A stretch of DNA of 64,000 nucleotides, taken from Dasypus novemcinctus (lineage: Eukaryota; Chordata; Mammalia; Cingulata; Dasypodidae). The number at the start of each line of letters is the position of its first letter. The stretch's first letter is position 1. The notes beneath the pieces are model-generated. The model was not told the origin of the DNA and did not search any database. It was given only the letters and a program-made list of their open reading frames with translations. Shown here piece after piece: positions 11,067 through 23,400 of this stretch. Location of the stretch: the NCBI RefSeq assembly GCF_030445035.2, contig NC_080702.1, positions 23,199,652 to 23,263,651 on the forward strand, given 5' to 3'. The position numbers and the translations under genes are program-made.

Positions 11067-12970
11067 AAACCTGCGATGTTACTGAACTCAGTTATATGTA
11101 CTAGAAGCTTTGTTTTAGATTTCTCAGGGCTTTCTAGGTATAGGTTCAAGTTGTCTGCAAATAATGAATTTTTCACTTCTTCCTTTCAAATTGAGATACC
11201 TTTTATGTCTGTTTCTTGGCACACTGCTCAAGCAAGTACTATTAACACAATGTTAAATAGAAGGGGTGATAGTGGGAGTCCTTGTCTTTTTCCTGACCTT
11301 AGATGGAAAGATATTAGGATTTCACCATTTAAATTATGTGAGCTTTGAGTTTTTCATATATAACCCTTATCACGTTCAGGAAGTTTCCTTCTATTCCTTT
11401 CTTTTGCTTTATTTTTATCATGAAAGGGTTCTGTATTTTGTCAAATGTTTTTTTCTGCATCTAAAGATATGATCATGTGATTTTTTTCCTTTGATCACTT
11501 TATGTGGTGTATTACATTGATCAATTTTCTTATGTTGAACCATCCTTGCATATCAGGGATGAAACCCACTTCGTCATGGTGTTTCATTCATTTGAGGTGT
11601 TGTTGAATATAATTAACAAGTATTTTGTTGAGGATTTTAGCATCTAGGTTAGTTAGAGAGATTGATCTGTAATTTTCTTGTAATGTCATTGTTGCCTTTG
11701 GTATTAGGGCAGTATTTGCATCATAGAATGAGCTATACAATGTTTCTTCTATTTTGATTTTGTTTTTGGAGAATTTAAGCAAGATTGGTGTTAGCTTTTT
11801 CAGGAGTGTTTGTTAGAATTCACCTGTGAAGCCATCTGCCTCAGGGCTCTTCTTAGTTGGGAAGTTTTTAATGACTTATGCTATCTCTTTACTTGTGATT
11901 GGTTTGTTGAGAGCATCAGTGTCTTCTTTTGTCAACATAGATGGCTTATGTGTTTCTAGGAATTTTTCCATTTTCTCTAAATTTTCCTTCTTGTTGGCAT
12001 ATAGTTTTCAAAGTATCCTGTAATGATAGCCTTTCTTTCTGTAAGGTCAGTGGTGATATCCCCTTTCTCTTTTCTATGTTATGTAAATCATCTTCTCTTT
12101 CTTTTTGTTTGTGAGTCTATCTAAGTGTTTGCCAATTTTGTTGATCTTCTCAAAAGCCAGCTTTGTTTGGTTTGTTTTTTTCCAGTGCTTATTTATTTTC
12201 TGTTTCATTTAGTTCTGCTCTGGTCTTTCCTTTTTGTTTCCTTCTCCTTCCTCGGGCTTTAGTTCATTGTTTGCTTAACTAATTCCTCTGAGTGTTTAAT
12301 TAGGTCTTCAAATTTAGTGCTTTCTTCTTTTCTGGTATTTGAATTTAGGGCTATGAATTTCCCTTTCAGTACAACTTTTGCTCTATCCTGTAAGTTTTGA
12401 TATATTGTATTTTCATTTTTATTGGTTTCAAGGTAATTACTGATTTCCTTTGAGATTTCCCCCTTGACCCACTGTTTGACTAAGACTGTGTTGTTTTTCT
12501 TCCATATCTTTTTGTGTAATTGTTTTCTCTGGCCCTTACATATTTCCATCTTCATTCCATGTGGTCAGAGAAATTTTGTATGATTTCAATCTTTCTGAAT
12601 TCTTTATACTTTCTCTGTGACCTAGAATGTGGTCTATCCTGAAGAATGATCCATGTGTGCTTGAGAAGAATGTATGTCCTGCTGTATTTGGGTGTAATGT
12701 TATATATATATATATATTAGGTCCATATCCTCTAATATATTATTCAAAGCCTTTGTTTCTCTAATGGTTCTCTATTGAGATGGTCTGTCTAATGGTGATA
12801 ACAATGTATTAAAGTCCCCCACTATAATTGTAGAGGCATATATTCCTCCACATAATTTTTCCATTGTTTACCTCAGGTATTATGAGGTACCCTGATTAGG
12901 TACAAAATGATTGTACTTTCTTTTAAGATTATCCCTTCTAATAATATGTAGTTTCCATCTTTTTTCTCTA
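11067..12970 (-). pseudogene. L1 ORF2 middle and N-terminal remnant
   Basis: Antisense ORF2. The frame at 11782-11588 contains the RT motif region (RSISLTNLDAKILNKIL), and 12555-12259 contains the endonuclease-to-RT linker (ISNYLETNKNENTIYQNLQD). It parallels 28650-30560 of the full-length copy. Stops and frameshifts interrupt it throughout. It is cut at about 12971 by an L1 tail. Confidence 0.75.
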
Positions 12971-13872
12971 TTTTTTTCAATATTACATTTAAAAAAAAAA
13001 GGTCCCCATATACCTCCCACCCTCTTCACCCCACTCCTCCCATATCAACAACGTTTCATTATCATGGCACATTCATTGCATTTGGTGACTACATTTTGGA
13101 GCACTGCTGCACCACATGGATAATGGTTTACACTGTAGATTATGTTCTCCCCCAGTTCACAAAGTGGGCCATGGCAGGGCATACAATGTCCAGCATCTGT
13201 CCCTGCAGTACCACCTAGGACAACTCCAAGTACTGAAAATGTCTCCACATCATATCTCTTCTTCCATCTCCCTACTCTCAGAAGCTACCACGGCTGCTTT
13301 CTCCACATCCATGCTACAATTTCTTCCATTACTAATCACAGTAGTTTCATAGTAGAATATCAGTAAATCCATTCTAATCCATAATCTATTCCTCCCCCCT
13401 GTGGACCCTGGGATGATTATGTCCACTCCACCTCTATTCTGAGAGGGGGCTTAGATTCCACATGGATGATGGATGCGATTCTCCTGCTTACAATTGTAGG
13501 CATTCTTGGCTCCCTGGTGTGGTGGTTGACCTTCTTCACTTCCCTGTTATCTGGCCAGGGCAAGTCCAAGTCTGCTGAGGCTCAGCACCCATCTGTCACA
13601 TGGACAGTTCAGAGATTCAGGTCTCCTGAGTATGCACCAACTCCAGTGCCAACCACAGGTTCAGTGAAAGTGACAGAAGAGGCATGTGTAGGAAGGTCAC
13701 ATCTGAGTCCAACTCCATCACACTCAGGAACACAAACTCCAAAGTAGGGCCAATGACATGGCACTGAACTTCAGAGCCATCTGCCATGACCATAGCACCT
13801 GTGGATCTCTGTAGCCCTCAGGTGAACCAGTACCTGGGATTGTATCTACTTTGGCTCTCTCTGATATCCTGC
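12971..13872 (-). mobile_element. L1 3' UTR tail, 5'-truncated
   Basis: Oligo-A/T junction near 12990 followed by about 0.9 kb of antisense L1 3' UTR. It ends inside a MaLR LTR at about 13873. It contains one of the recurring open frames in the L1 3' UTR (13248-13045, minus). Confidence 0.75.
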
Positions 13873-14353
13873 TGAAATTGGTTTTTTTTTTTAAAGAGTA
13901 CTTATTTTGGATAGAAGCTTACAGATACCAGGCCATAAAGCATAAGTTACTTCCCTCACCAGTCTATTTTCATGTATTGGAGCAAGATGGCTGCTGATGT
14001 CTGTGAGGCTTCAGGCTTCCTGGGTTCCTCCATTCCTGGGGCTTGCTTCTCTTTACTCTGTGTGTTTACTTCCTGGGGCTCCAGCTTAAGGCTCCAGCAT
14101 CATACTCCAACATCAAAACTCCAATATCATAAACCCTCCAACTCTTTTCTTTGCCATGTCTTTTATCTGTGAGTCTCCACCCACCAAGGGGCAGAGACTC
14201 AACACCCTACTGGCACAAGAGGTTTACTTGATTAAGTGATCAAGTAAACCTCTGAATCCAATATAATCTAGTATGCCCAGAGGAAAAGACCGTTTTACAA
14301 ACATAATCCAATATTTCTTTTTGGAATTGATCAATAATATCAACCTGCAACAG
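13873..14353 (-). mobile_element. MaLR-type LTR, one end truncated
   Basis: Antisense copy of the MaLR LTR family. It lacks the first roughly 50 bases of the plus-strand left end (the GTATTAGTCAGCC part) and ends ATCAACCTGCAACA. It holds a local perfect hairpin at 14219-14252 that other copies lack. Confidence 0.75.
14219..14252. repeat. Perfect inverted repeat (14-bp arms, 6-bp loop)
   Basis: Arms gaggtttacttgat (14219-14232) and atcaagtaaacctc (14239-14252) are exact reverse complements around TAAGTG. Other copies of this LTR lack it, so it arose locally, perhaps by template switching. There is no T run after it, so a terminator is not indicated. Confidence 0.85.
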
Positions 14354-14359
14354 AAGCCT

Positions 14360-15072
14360 GCCAAACACTTCCTACTGCTCCCCTCCCTTAGTTGTGTTGC
14401 ACAGGACTAGTAAATTGCCTGACTCCACCTCCTTCTAAATCCAATTTCCATACCCCAGGGCATTTAGTTAAATTTGGCTGCCACAGTAGATTCACCTCTC
14501 ACCTCTTCCTAGTTTCTCCTTAACCCAGCTGGTATGCTACTCAAAGCTCAAAAAGGGGGGTCCAGACAGTTGAACCCACACTCCTCTGGCCCCTCTTCAC
14601 CCATCACGAGAACCCTCCTACTATTGGATTTTGTCAGAGACCATTGGGCTCAGGGAACACTAGGATTCAGAGATCCAGGAGCACAGTGTTTGGGGAACAT
14701 GGGTTCAGGGAGTCTGGGTTTGCAGACATGAGGTATGGGGGACATGAGTTTGGGGATCACAGGTTCAGGTAACACGGGGTTCTGGGAGTGGTGCCCTGTG
14801 ACTGTGGGGTTTGGGCAACACCATGGATACTTGCCCTAAGGTAAGAGCTTAGCCTTCCCACAGCTTCAGGCACAAGTGTCAGAAACTCACGATTTTACCT
14901 TGAGCAATCCACCTTTTTGTCGCACTCTCTCTAGATCAATGTCCAGAAGACTTCTGCTTTGTGGGTTCCCAAAACAGCTCGCTCAGGTAGGGTTTTGTCC
15001 CCACTCAGCCATTTTTTTGTAAGAGAGATGATGTGGGTGCACTTACTCTGATACCAACTTGCCCTGCCACCA
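14360..15072 (-). mobile_element. L1 5' UTR fragment
   Basis: Antisense sequence matching 33160-33745, the 5' end of the full-length L1, with shared segments such as TTTTACCTTGAGCAATC and CTCAAAGCTCAAAAAG. The inferred 5' end is near 15072. A G-rich, imperfectly repeated stretch lies at about 14640-14850. ORF1 and much of ORF2 are missing between this piece and 12970. Confidence 0.7.
14640..14850. repeat. Degenerate G-rich short tandem repeat in L1 5' UTR
   Basis: Loosely repeated GGGTTCAGGGA / CATGGGTT / GGGGA motifs about every 18-22 bases on the plus strand. It lies where the 51-bp array lies in the L1 at 1-2336. Too diverged to define a unit by eye. Confidence 0.45.
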
Positions 15073-15349
15073 ATAGGGTTCTTATGTATAAGCATTAAAA
15101 TTGAGGACATGGCATATTGACCCTTCTTCTTCTATTAGGTGCAGCTTATATATTCCAGAGATATTTGCCATTTTATTTGAGAAAGTAGCAGGACTTCTTT
15201 AGAAAGGGACTTTAATATTTCATTAGCTACTAGGTGGCCTGTATGAAGAAAACATTCCTATTACAACTAGAAAATATTTATAACCCATAGAAATATTCTT
15301 TAATTGCATTTTTCCCATAAATCTCCCCACTATCAACACATTGTAGTAG
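15073..15349. other. No gene or repeat recognised
   Basis: About 280 bp of AT-rich sequence between two L1 pieces; it may include the 3' end of the old L1 that follows. Confidence 0.4.
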
Positions 15350-15914
15350 TGTCCTAGCTGACATAGATTCTGAAAAAACCTTTTTATATTTGTATTAACT
15401 AAAATTCTCTGTCATCCAAAAGTTCACTGTGTTGTACGGTCCCCCATTTTTCCTCTAGTTTTCCTTTTTGTCTCATGGATGGACCAAAACTTGTGTTCTC
15501 AATTAATTTTCACACTCACACTTCAGCACTCTTAATTACATTCATATCCCTGCACTACCATCACCTTCATCCATTTGTAAACCATTATATTCAATGTAAT
15601 TACAAATTCTGCACAGATTAAGCTTTGGCTCACCAATCTCTACTACTCTTCCATGTCCTAGTAACCTATCTTCAAGTCTCTATCTCCCTGAGTCTTTTCA
15701 ATATACTTAGTTCATATCACCAAATATGAACTAAGATCATGCAATATTTATCCTTTTCTATCTTGCTTATTTCTTTCAACATAAGGTGCTTGAGGACCAT
15801 CCATGTTGTCACATGTGTCATTACTTCATCCCTTCTTGCAGCTGAATAATATTCCATTGTAGGTATATACCACATTTTGTTTATCCATTTTTCTTTTAAT
15901 GGATACTCAGTATG
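15350..15914 (-). mobile_element. Old L1, 3' UTR and ORF2 C-terminal end (segment 1 of split element)
   Basis: Antisense L1 with a short, different 3' UTR and an ORF2 end (15953-15717; motif KMWYIPTMEYYSA, close to the usual ORF2 C-terminal MEYY sequence). It is interrupted at 15915 by a MaLR LTR. Continuing segments are 16541-17186, 20250-20462 and 34449-39328, which read collinearly once the insertions are removed. Confidence 0.7.
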
Positions 15915-16535
15915 TGTATTAATCAGCCAAAATGGTGCTGATGTAAAATACAAGAAATCAATTTTTTTTATAAAGGTGTTTATTTGGGGTAAGAGTTTAC
16001 AGATACCAGGTCATAAAGCATAATTTACTTCCCTCACCAGTCTATTTTCATGTGTTGAAGCAAGATGGCTGCTGACGTCTGCCAGAGTCTGGCATTCTTG
16101 GGCTCCTCTCTTCCCAGGGTTCATTTCTCTCTGGATCAGCTCCTCAGTTTTCTCCACAAAGTCAGCTGTAGACTATGAGGCTCCCTAGGCTTTGCTTCTC
16201 TCCACAAGGCTAGCTGTAGACTATTAGGCAAGTGACTTGTTTTTCTTCCCAGGGTCTTCTCTCTTTCCTCACAACCAAGTTCCTTCGTGTAGTAATTCCT
16301 GGGGCTCCAGCTCAAGACTCCAGCATCAAAGCCCCAACATCAAAATCTTCATCTCTGTCCTTTGCCATGTCTTTTTACTGTGAGTCCCCCTCACTGGTGG
16401 GTGGAGACTCAACACCTGACTGATGAGGACCAATCAAAGCCCTAATCATAATTTAAGCATGCCCAGGTTCAGACCAGTTTGCAAACACAATCCAATATCT
16501 ATTTTTGGAATTCATAATTATATCAAACTGCTACA
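15915..16535 (-). mobile_element. MaLR-type solo LTR with 5-bp target duplication
   Basis: Begins TGTATTAATCAGCC and ends CTGCTACA on the plus strand. It is flanked by GTATG (15910-15914) and GCATG (16536-16540), a 5-bp duplication with one mismatch, as expected for ERVL/MaLR integration. It splits the ORF2 of the old L1. Confidence 0.8.
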
Positions 16536-16540
16536 GCATG

Positions 16541-17186
16541 CTTCAGTCTTTTGGCAATTGTGAATAACTTCAATATGAACACTTGTGTGTATATGTGTTC
16601 ATTCCCCTGCTTTCAATTATTTTGGGTATATACCTTGTTGTGGGATTGCCATATTATATGGCAATTCCATACTTAAATTCCTGAGAACATGTGACTCTGT
16701 TCTTCATGTTTTAAATAGCAGCCAGTCTAGTACGTTTGGAATGTGATCTCATTATAGGTTTTATTTGAATTTCCCTAATAGCTAGTAATGACCTATTTCC
16801 ATTTATTTACTAGCCATTTGCCTTTCCTCTTTGGAAACTGTCTGTTCAAGTCTTTTATCTATTTTCAATTGTTCTTTTTATTTTGAGTTGTAGAATTTTA
16901 AAAATACATTTAGATATTAAGCCCTTATTGGATAAGTGGTTTGCAAATATTTTCTCCCATTAAGTAGACTCACTGTTTAATTTCTTGACAAACTCCTTTG
17001 AAGCACAAAAAATAATTAATTTTGAGGAGTTTCCATTTATCTATTTTTCTGTCATTTGTTTTGCTCTAGGTGTAAAATTTATGACAACCATTGATTAACA
17101 TAGGATCTCATAGACATTTTCTTACATCATTTTCCAGGAGTTTTATAGTACTTGTTTGATCTACATTGAGTTAGATTTTTTATAAG
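16541..17186 (-). pseudogene. Old L1 ORF2 C-terminal region (segment 2)
   Basis: Antisense ORF2 resuming right after the solo LTR (TTTTGGCAATTGTGAATAA, then TGGGTATATACC). Stops in all frames. It is cut at 17187-17191 by the MaLR provirus. Confidence 0.7.
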
Positions 17187-17191
17187 GCATG

Positions 17192-17730
17192 TGTATTAGC
17201 CAAAGGGGTGCTGATGCAAAATACCAGGAATCTGTTGGCTTTTATAAAGGGTATTTATTTGGGATAAAAACTTACAGTTACCAGGCCATAAAGCTTAAAT
17301 TACTTCCTTCACCAAAGTTTGTTTCCATGTGTTGGACCAAGATGGCTTCTTGGGTGCCTCTCTTCCCAGTGCTCTATTTCTCTCCAGGCTCAGCTAATGT
17401 GTGCTCTCCACAAAGCCAGCTATAGACTGTTAGGTGAACAAATTTGTCTCTCTTTCTGGGGTTTCTGCCCTGTCTAAGGAGCTCTCTATTCCTCTGTGTT
17501 CTTCTCCTGTGTGTTCACTTCCTAGGTTCCAGCTCAAAACTCCAACTCTCTTCACTGCTATGTAGTTTTCTCTGTGATTCCCCACCCAACAAAGAGGCAG
17601 GGACTCAATGCCTCATACCCTGGCCCCATTAATGCCCAAATTATAATTTAATCATGCCCAGTACAAACTAGTTTACAAACATAATCCAATATCTATTTTT
17701 GGAATTCATAAACAATATCAAACTGCCACA
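17192..17730 (-). repeat. 3' LTR of the MaLR provirus
   Basis: Plus-strand TGTATTAGCC ... AACTGCCACA, homologous to 19697-20244. LTR termini are TG and CA. Confidence 0.8.
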
Positions 17731-18693
17731 CTTGACCCCATGAATTCCAAAAAGACATTACAATATTTTAAAATAATCAGTATATTGCTAAATAAAGAAT
17801 CATATCACAATCAGTTTAAAGAAATATAGTTTATCTTTAGGCAAAGTACCCTGTAACTGTAGACCTCTGAATCTTAAAAAACCATTCATCTGTTCACAAT
17901 ACACAAATGGACAGTCAAAAGACAAATATTTTCATTATCATAAAGATAAACTGGGAGGGAAACATGAGTCAAATTTTCTCCACAGTTCTGTAAACCTATA
18001 GGGCATGATTCATTAGATGTGAAAGTCTCAGAATCATTCTTAAGATGATGGTTTCTTCTTCCTGAGGCCTTCTGGGAACCCACCCATTCCACAGGTTTGC
18101 CCAATGGCCATTTTCTTGGTTCCACCCTCATCAAGCAAGACCTCCAAGAGTGTTCAGGTGATTGCCACACTTAATCCAAACTTTGGGTTACAGTCTTAAA
18201 AATCTTAGTACAGTAACCTGAAGACAACATTTCCTCTAACCTTTGGCATACAGGCTTAACCCTCTTAGATCAATGAGTTGATCACCTGGCTTTCCCTAAT
18301 CCATGGGGGACAGTCCCATGCCTCTCAGGTGTAGGAGATAGTGACCTTAACTGCCTAAATCCTTGAGTAATGTGGTCCACCCTCCCTGTAACTTGGGGGG
18401 CAAAACTCTCCCTGAACAAAATGAGGTAACATCCACCCTCTTCAGCTGTTGGGGCAAACTCACCCTCTCTGTACACATGGGTGGGGTTCCTCTCTTGGCC
18501 CAAAGCATTGTCTTAATTCCAGATTTCATCTTCCATGGTTTCCTCTTAAAGTTGTTTCTCCTTCAGTCTCTCCTTTCCATGTCCCTTTTAGTCAAAGCTG
18601 AGAGTGGTTATACTCATACAGCTCTTTCAAAAAAGCTTGTTGGTTTAGCATGCAAGCAGCAGGGGCCCAAGTGATCATACAATAAGAATTTCC

Positions 18694-19123
18694 TGGGCGG
18701 CAGACTTGGCCCAGTGGTTAGGATGTCTGTCTACCACATGGGAGGTCCGCGTTCAAACCCCGGGCCTCCTTGACCCATGTGCAGCTGGCCCATGCACAAT
18801 GCTGATGCATGCAAGGAGTGCCCTGCCACACAGGGGTGTCCCCTGCATAGGGGAGCCCCATGCACAAGGAGTGCACCCCATAAGGAGAGCTGCCCAGTGG
18901 GAAACAAAGTGCAGCCTGCACGGGAATGGTGCTGCACACACAGAGAGCTGACATAGTAAGATGGTGCAGTGAAAAGAAACATAGATTCCCATGCTGCTGA
19001 TGACAACAGAAGCAGACAAAGAACATGCAGCAAATAGACACAGAGAACAGACAACCGGGGTGGTGGGGGGGAAGGGAAGAGAAATAAATAAATAAATAAA
19101 TAAATAAATCTTAAAAAAAAAAA
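18694..19123 (+). mobile_element. DAS-type tRNA-derived SINE, nearly intact
   Basis: Head has an RNA polymerase III A box (TGGCCCAGTGG, 18707-18717) and B-box-like sequence (CGTTCAAACCC, 18750-18760). The body is about 300 bp, followed by (AAAT)n and a poly(A) tail. It is flanked by a perfect 10-bp duplication, aagaatttcc, at 18684-18693 and 19124-19133. The sequence matches my memory of the DAS family of armadillos, so it is the best taxonomic marker in the window. Minus-strand frames of 88-134 codons across it are shadows. Confidence 0.9.
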
Positions 19124-19674
19124 AAGAATTTCCACAAATCTTTCCTAGATAACTGCATCTTCAATCCTGACTTACAATTCCAAGTTTAGGCAAGTCATTA
19201 AATGGGGCACTATCAACTGGGAGCTTGGTTTCCATAGCTTGGAATTTCCAGAACCAGTTTCTGTCTTTTTTGTGTCCAACAGTTCAGTTCTCAGCTTATC
19301 TCACTCATTTAGCATATTGTTATAAGCTGCAAGGAGAAATCAAGCTGCATTCTCTGAGTTTATTTTGAAAAGTTCTCAAGCTAAATGCTCAGGTTTGCTG
19401 TTTTCAAATTCTGCTTTCCATAAAAGATTAGGAACTAATCTTGCTAAGTTCTCTGCAACTTTGAAATACTAATTGCTTCTCTTCCATTTTCCAATAATGG
19501 TTTCATCATTTAATTCTAAGGCATCATAAAGTCTGTTTAGGGTTAATATTTCTATCAACAGTCTCTGCAAAGTAATAAAGACATTTTTTATCAAGCATCT
19601 CACAATTCTTCCAAAAAAATACTCATCACTCATTTATAAAGCCATTCCAGCATTTGGTATTTGCAAAAGTACAA

Positions 19675-19691
19675 CCCCTCTCCTGGTACCA
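19675..19691 (-). promoter_or_regulatory. Primer-binding site, tRNA-Leu type
   Basis: Minus strand reads TGGTACCAGGAGAGGGG five bases inside the 5' LTR edge at 19697. This is the usual site for priming in ERVL/MaLR elements. Confidence 0.65.
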
Positions 19692-19696
19692 AATTC

Positions 19697-20244
19697 TGTA
19701 CTAGTCTGCCAAAAGGGTGCTGATGCACAATACCAGAAATCTGTTGGATTTTATAAAGGGTATTTATTTGGGGTAGAAGCATACAATTACCAGGTCATAA
19801 AGCATACGTTACTTAACTCACCAAAGTCTGTTTCCATGTATTGGAGCAAGATGGCTGCTGATATCTACCAAGAATTCTTGGGTTCCTCTATTCCCAAGGC
19901 TCCATTTCTCACCAGGCTCAGCTGCTGTGTTCTCTCCACAAGGCCAGCTGTAGACTACCAGGCAAACATTCCTGTCTCTCTCCCCAGGTCTTCTGCTATG
20001 TCTAATAGAGCAATCCCTATTCCTCTGTGTTCTCCTCCTGTGTGTTCACTTTCCAGATTACAGCTCAAAACTCCAATTCTCTTCTCTGACATGTAGTTTT
20101 CTCTGTGAGTCCCCAGGGTCTCAATGTCCTACTAATATGGAACAAAGTCCTAATCATAATTTAATCATGCCCAGTTGCAGACTAGTTTACAAACATAATC
20201 CAAAATCTATTTTTGGAATTCATAAACAATGTCAAAGTGTCACA
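19697..20244 (-). repeat. 5' LTR of the MaLR provirus
   Basis: Plus-strand TGTACTAGTCTGCC ... GTGTCACA; clearly homologous to the left LTR but diverged by substitutions and indels, so the insertion is old. Confidence 0.8.
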
Positions 20245-20249
20245 GCACA

Positions 20250-20462
20250 AAATAAGGATCCTCTTTCATTCTTTTGCATATGGATATCCAGTTCTCACAG
20301 CACCATTTGTAAAAGAGATTTATCTGACCAAGTTAAGAGGACTTGGTGGCATTGTTTAATTTCATTTGGCCATAGATGTGTGCACTTATTCTTGAACTCT
20401 CACTTCAGTTCCATTAGAATATATGTCTATCCTTGGAATAGTATTATGCAGCATGTAGTTTT
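20250..20462 (-). pseudogene. Old L1 ORF2 (segment 3)
   Basis: Antisense ORF2 resuming after the MaLR provirus. It ends at the sequence GCAGCATGTAGTTT (20451-20464). An almost identical sequence, TCACCATGTAGTTT, is found at 33747 and 34448, where the ORF2 resumes. Confidence 0.7.
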
Positions 20463-23400
20463 TAAAAATATATATTTCTTATTTATTTTTAAAGATACAT
20501 ATATTACATAAAATGTTACTTTAAAATGATTCCCATATTCCCCACTCCCCACACCTCCCCCCAATTTTGAACAACTTTTTCATTCCAATTGATTAACACA
20601 TTTTGAAGCATTGCCACACAGCATGGACTATAGTTTACACTGTAGTTTACACTCTCTCCCACTCCATTTGGTAGGTTATGGCAGGATATATAATACCCTG
20701 TACCTGTCTTTGCAATGTCATTCAGGACAATTCCAAGTCCCAAAATATGTCCCCATAGTTCACCTCTTTTTCCCTCTCCCTGCCTTCAGCAACTCCAGTG
20801 GCCACTGTCTCCACATCAATGATATAATTTCTTCCATTACTAGAGTCACAGTCAGTCCATAGTACAATACCAGTAAGTTCATTCTACTGCATATTTTGCT
20901 CCACAATCCTGAGGATTCTGAGATGGTGATGCCCATTCCACCTCTAACTGAGAAAGGACTTTGATTCCAAATGACTGATGGATGGGACTCTATTGCTTTC
21001 AGTTATAGCCTTTCTTGGTTTCTTGGTGTGGTTGTTGCCAACTCACCTCCTTGTTAGCAGTCCTGGGTGAATCCAATGATTTGGGGAGTAAGTTTAGCAA
21101 CTCCACTGAGGCAAAGGGCCCAGCTGGCATATGGACAGCTCAGGGATTCAAGTCTCTTGTACATAAAACTACAAACACCAGCACAAACTGCAGATTCAAC
21201 AAAAGGACAGAAACGGCATGTGTAGAGAAGTCACATCAGAGTCCAACTTTGACACATTCAGGAGCATAAACTCCAAAGTTAGACCCACTGGCAAGGCACC
21301 AAAATCTGGAGATATCTACCATGACTGTAGGATGTGGCTGTCTCCATAGCCCTCAGGAACCCCTGTATTTGGGGTAGTATATAATTTGGCTGTCTATGAG
21401 ATCCTGCTGAGAAGTGCATGACTGCTACCTCTCTGATGATCTACTGAAACATTTTCAAGCCTCTTTGACATATAAATTCATTTCCCTTTACCATTTCCCC
21501 CTTTAATTTAAGGTCTTTTTGTAGTTGTATCACCAGCTGGTGTTTGGAAATAATCTCTTGGTGGCAGGGAGGCTCATTCCAAGGAGTCATGTTCCATGCT
21601 GGGGGGAAGGTAATGCATTTACATGAGTTTGACTTAGAGAGTGGTCACATTTGAGCAACATGGAGGCTCTCAGGAGGTAACACTAAGGCACCCTGCAACA
21701 CTAGGCTAAGTTGAAATTTCAAGCACTAAAGGCTCATAAGAACAGCCATTAGTATCAATGACACATCAGTGGACCATGCTTCTTCACTTGTCTTTGCCCC
21801 TGTACTTGGGATTGCTGTTCCATTAGATAATGCAGAGGAGCTCCCCAGGATGGGATTACAGTAATCTTTTAGTTGTGTGAATACCCATTGCAGCAATGCC
21901 CCCATGAACATTTGAACATATTTATATGCATTACATGTATGCCCAGGTGAAATTCCTCTCATGTATCTTCCATCACTGAAACCCCACACCAATGTTCCTC
22001 CCTTGCCACAGTTGAACCCTTCTGTGATCCAAAAGTTCTTCAAAACTAAAGCCAAATATATTGCCAAATTCACTTAATAGGAAAATGAGATAGTAGTGAT
22101 AAGTTTAAACTTAAGAAATAAAATACATAATAATTTAGAAAATCTAAAATAGAGTATAAAAAATGAAAAATATTTTAAAACTTTTTTTATGTTTTGCTTT
22201 TCATTGCTCTAATAACTTTTGTCCTGTTTGTACAGAAGCAATTTCTTCCCTTTTTTTCTCAGTGTCTTACTTTTTGTTTCATTCAGGGTTCAAGAAATTT
22301 TAGGTCACAGTAAAGTCACATACAGAATATAGGGAACTTCAATATAGCCAACATCCTCCCCCTTTTCCGCCTTCCCTATTAATGATCTTTTTACATGTGG
22401 AAGATACATTTGTTACAACTGATGTACAAATATTAAACATAGCTACTAACTATGATCAGTAATTTACATTATGGTTTACATTTACTTTTATAAATTTTTG
22501 GTGCAATTTAACATGGTCTGTACCCATCATGGCAAGAAAATGCAGAATACTTCCATTGCCCCCTAACTACCCCCTCTTCTATCTATTCTATTCCTCACTT
22601 CTCCTCCCCTCAAAGACCAAGGTGACCACCAGGTTTCACTGCTTTAAGGACACGATTCATAGATACTGGCAACAATGTTTAGGGCTTGACGCACTAGTCT
22701 GTCCTCTTATTAGGAACTACCCACGCTCTCAAGAGACAACCTCCATTCAGGTTGAGAACATATCAGGCCTCCCAAGGATGGGAGTACAACACCTTTCAGG
22801 TCATTATATGGGTCTCCAACCTCTGATATAACACAGTATGACAAGATGAATACTTACACACTCCTAGATGCCTGTTCCAGGTGTGCCCTGTACTGATACC
22901 CCTCCATTCAACACCTTAAACCAGTAACCTTTCATTGTCCTACTGCAAAAACTGGTTTCTCAACATTGCATTTTCAACCATGTACCTGCCAATCCCCAGT
23001 GTTCACCTGCTCCCTCTCCCAACTCTCCCCCTGATTCCATGGGCCATCTAACCAATCCTCCCAACCCTACCCCCCGTCACCCCTACACTGGCCTACCTGA
23101 TAGTATCCTTATACCCCTGGTACAACTACTGACTTCCACCTTATCATAGATTTCAGCCTAATGGGCTTTGGCTCACAACTTTCTCCCATTACATTTCCTG
23201 TAAACCTATCTTCCAGACTCAAGCTCTCTGAGTTGCCTTGATTTGCTTAATTCATATCAGAGAGTTCATGTAGTATTTGTCCTTCCATGTCTGGCTTGCT
23301 TCTCACTCAAAATAAGGTCCTCAAGATTCATCCACGTTATCTGCTGTGTTAATACTATATTCCTTCTTACAACTGAGTAGTGTTCCATTGTATGTATATA

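Larger units (their letters stand above)
17731..19696 (-). other. MaLR internal region with degenerate ~58-bp repeats
   Basis: Non-coding on inspection. Between about 18170 and 18500 a loose period of about 58-60 bases is visible, each unit with a CTAA-TCC-TTGGG core and a (C)CACC or GATCAC-like segment. The same region occurs in sense orientation at 54630-54975 in another MaLR copy. This stretch also holds the DAS SINE at 18694-19123. Confidence 0.6.
17192..20244 (-). mobile_element. Full-length MaLR (ERVL-type) provirus
   Basis: Two LTRs in the same orientation (17192-17730 and 19697-20244) enclose an internal region of about 2 kb. Read on the minus strand, the 5' LTR is on the right and is followed five bases later by a TGGTACCAGGAG sequence like a tRNA-Leu primer-binding site. 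This is typical of ERVL/MaLR, which are non-autonomous. No gag or pol frame is visible inside. Flanks GCATG (17187-17191) and GCACA (20245-20249) could be the 5-bp duplication with two changes. A DAS SINE sits inside. Confidence 0.8.

Noticed and set aside
18718-19135. Overlapping minus-strand frames of 88-134 codons
   Set aside because: They lie antisense over a DAS SINE and its poly(A) tail.
22529-22831. 100-codon plus-strand frame
   Set aside because: Antisense to the L1 3' UTR, and not retained in other copies.
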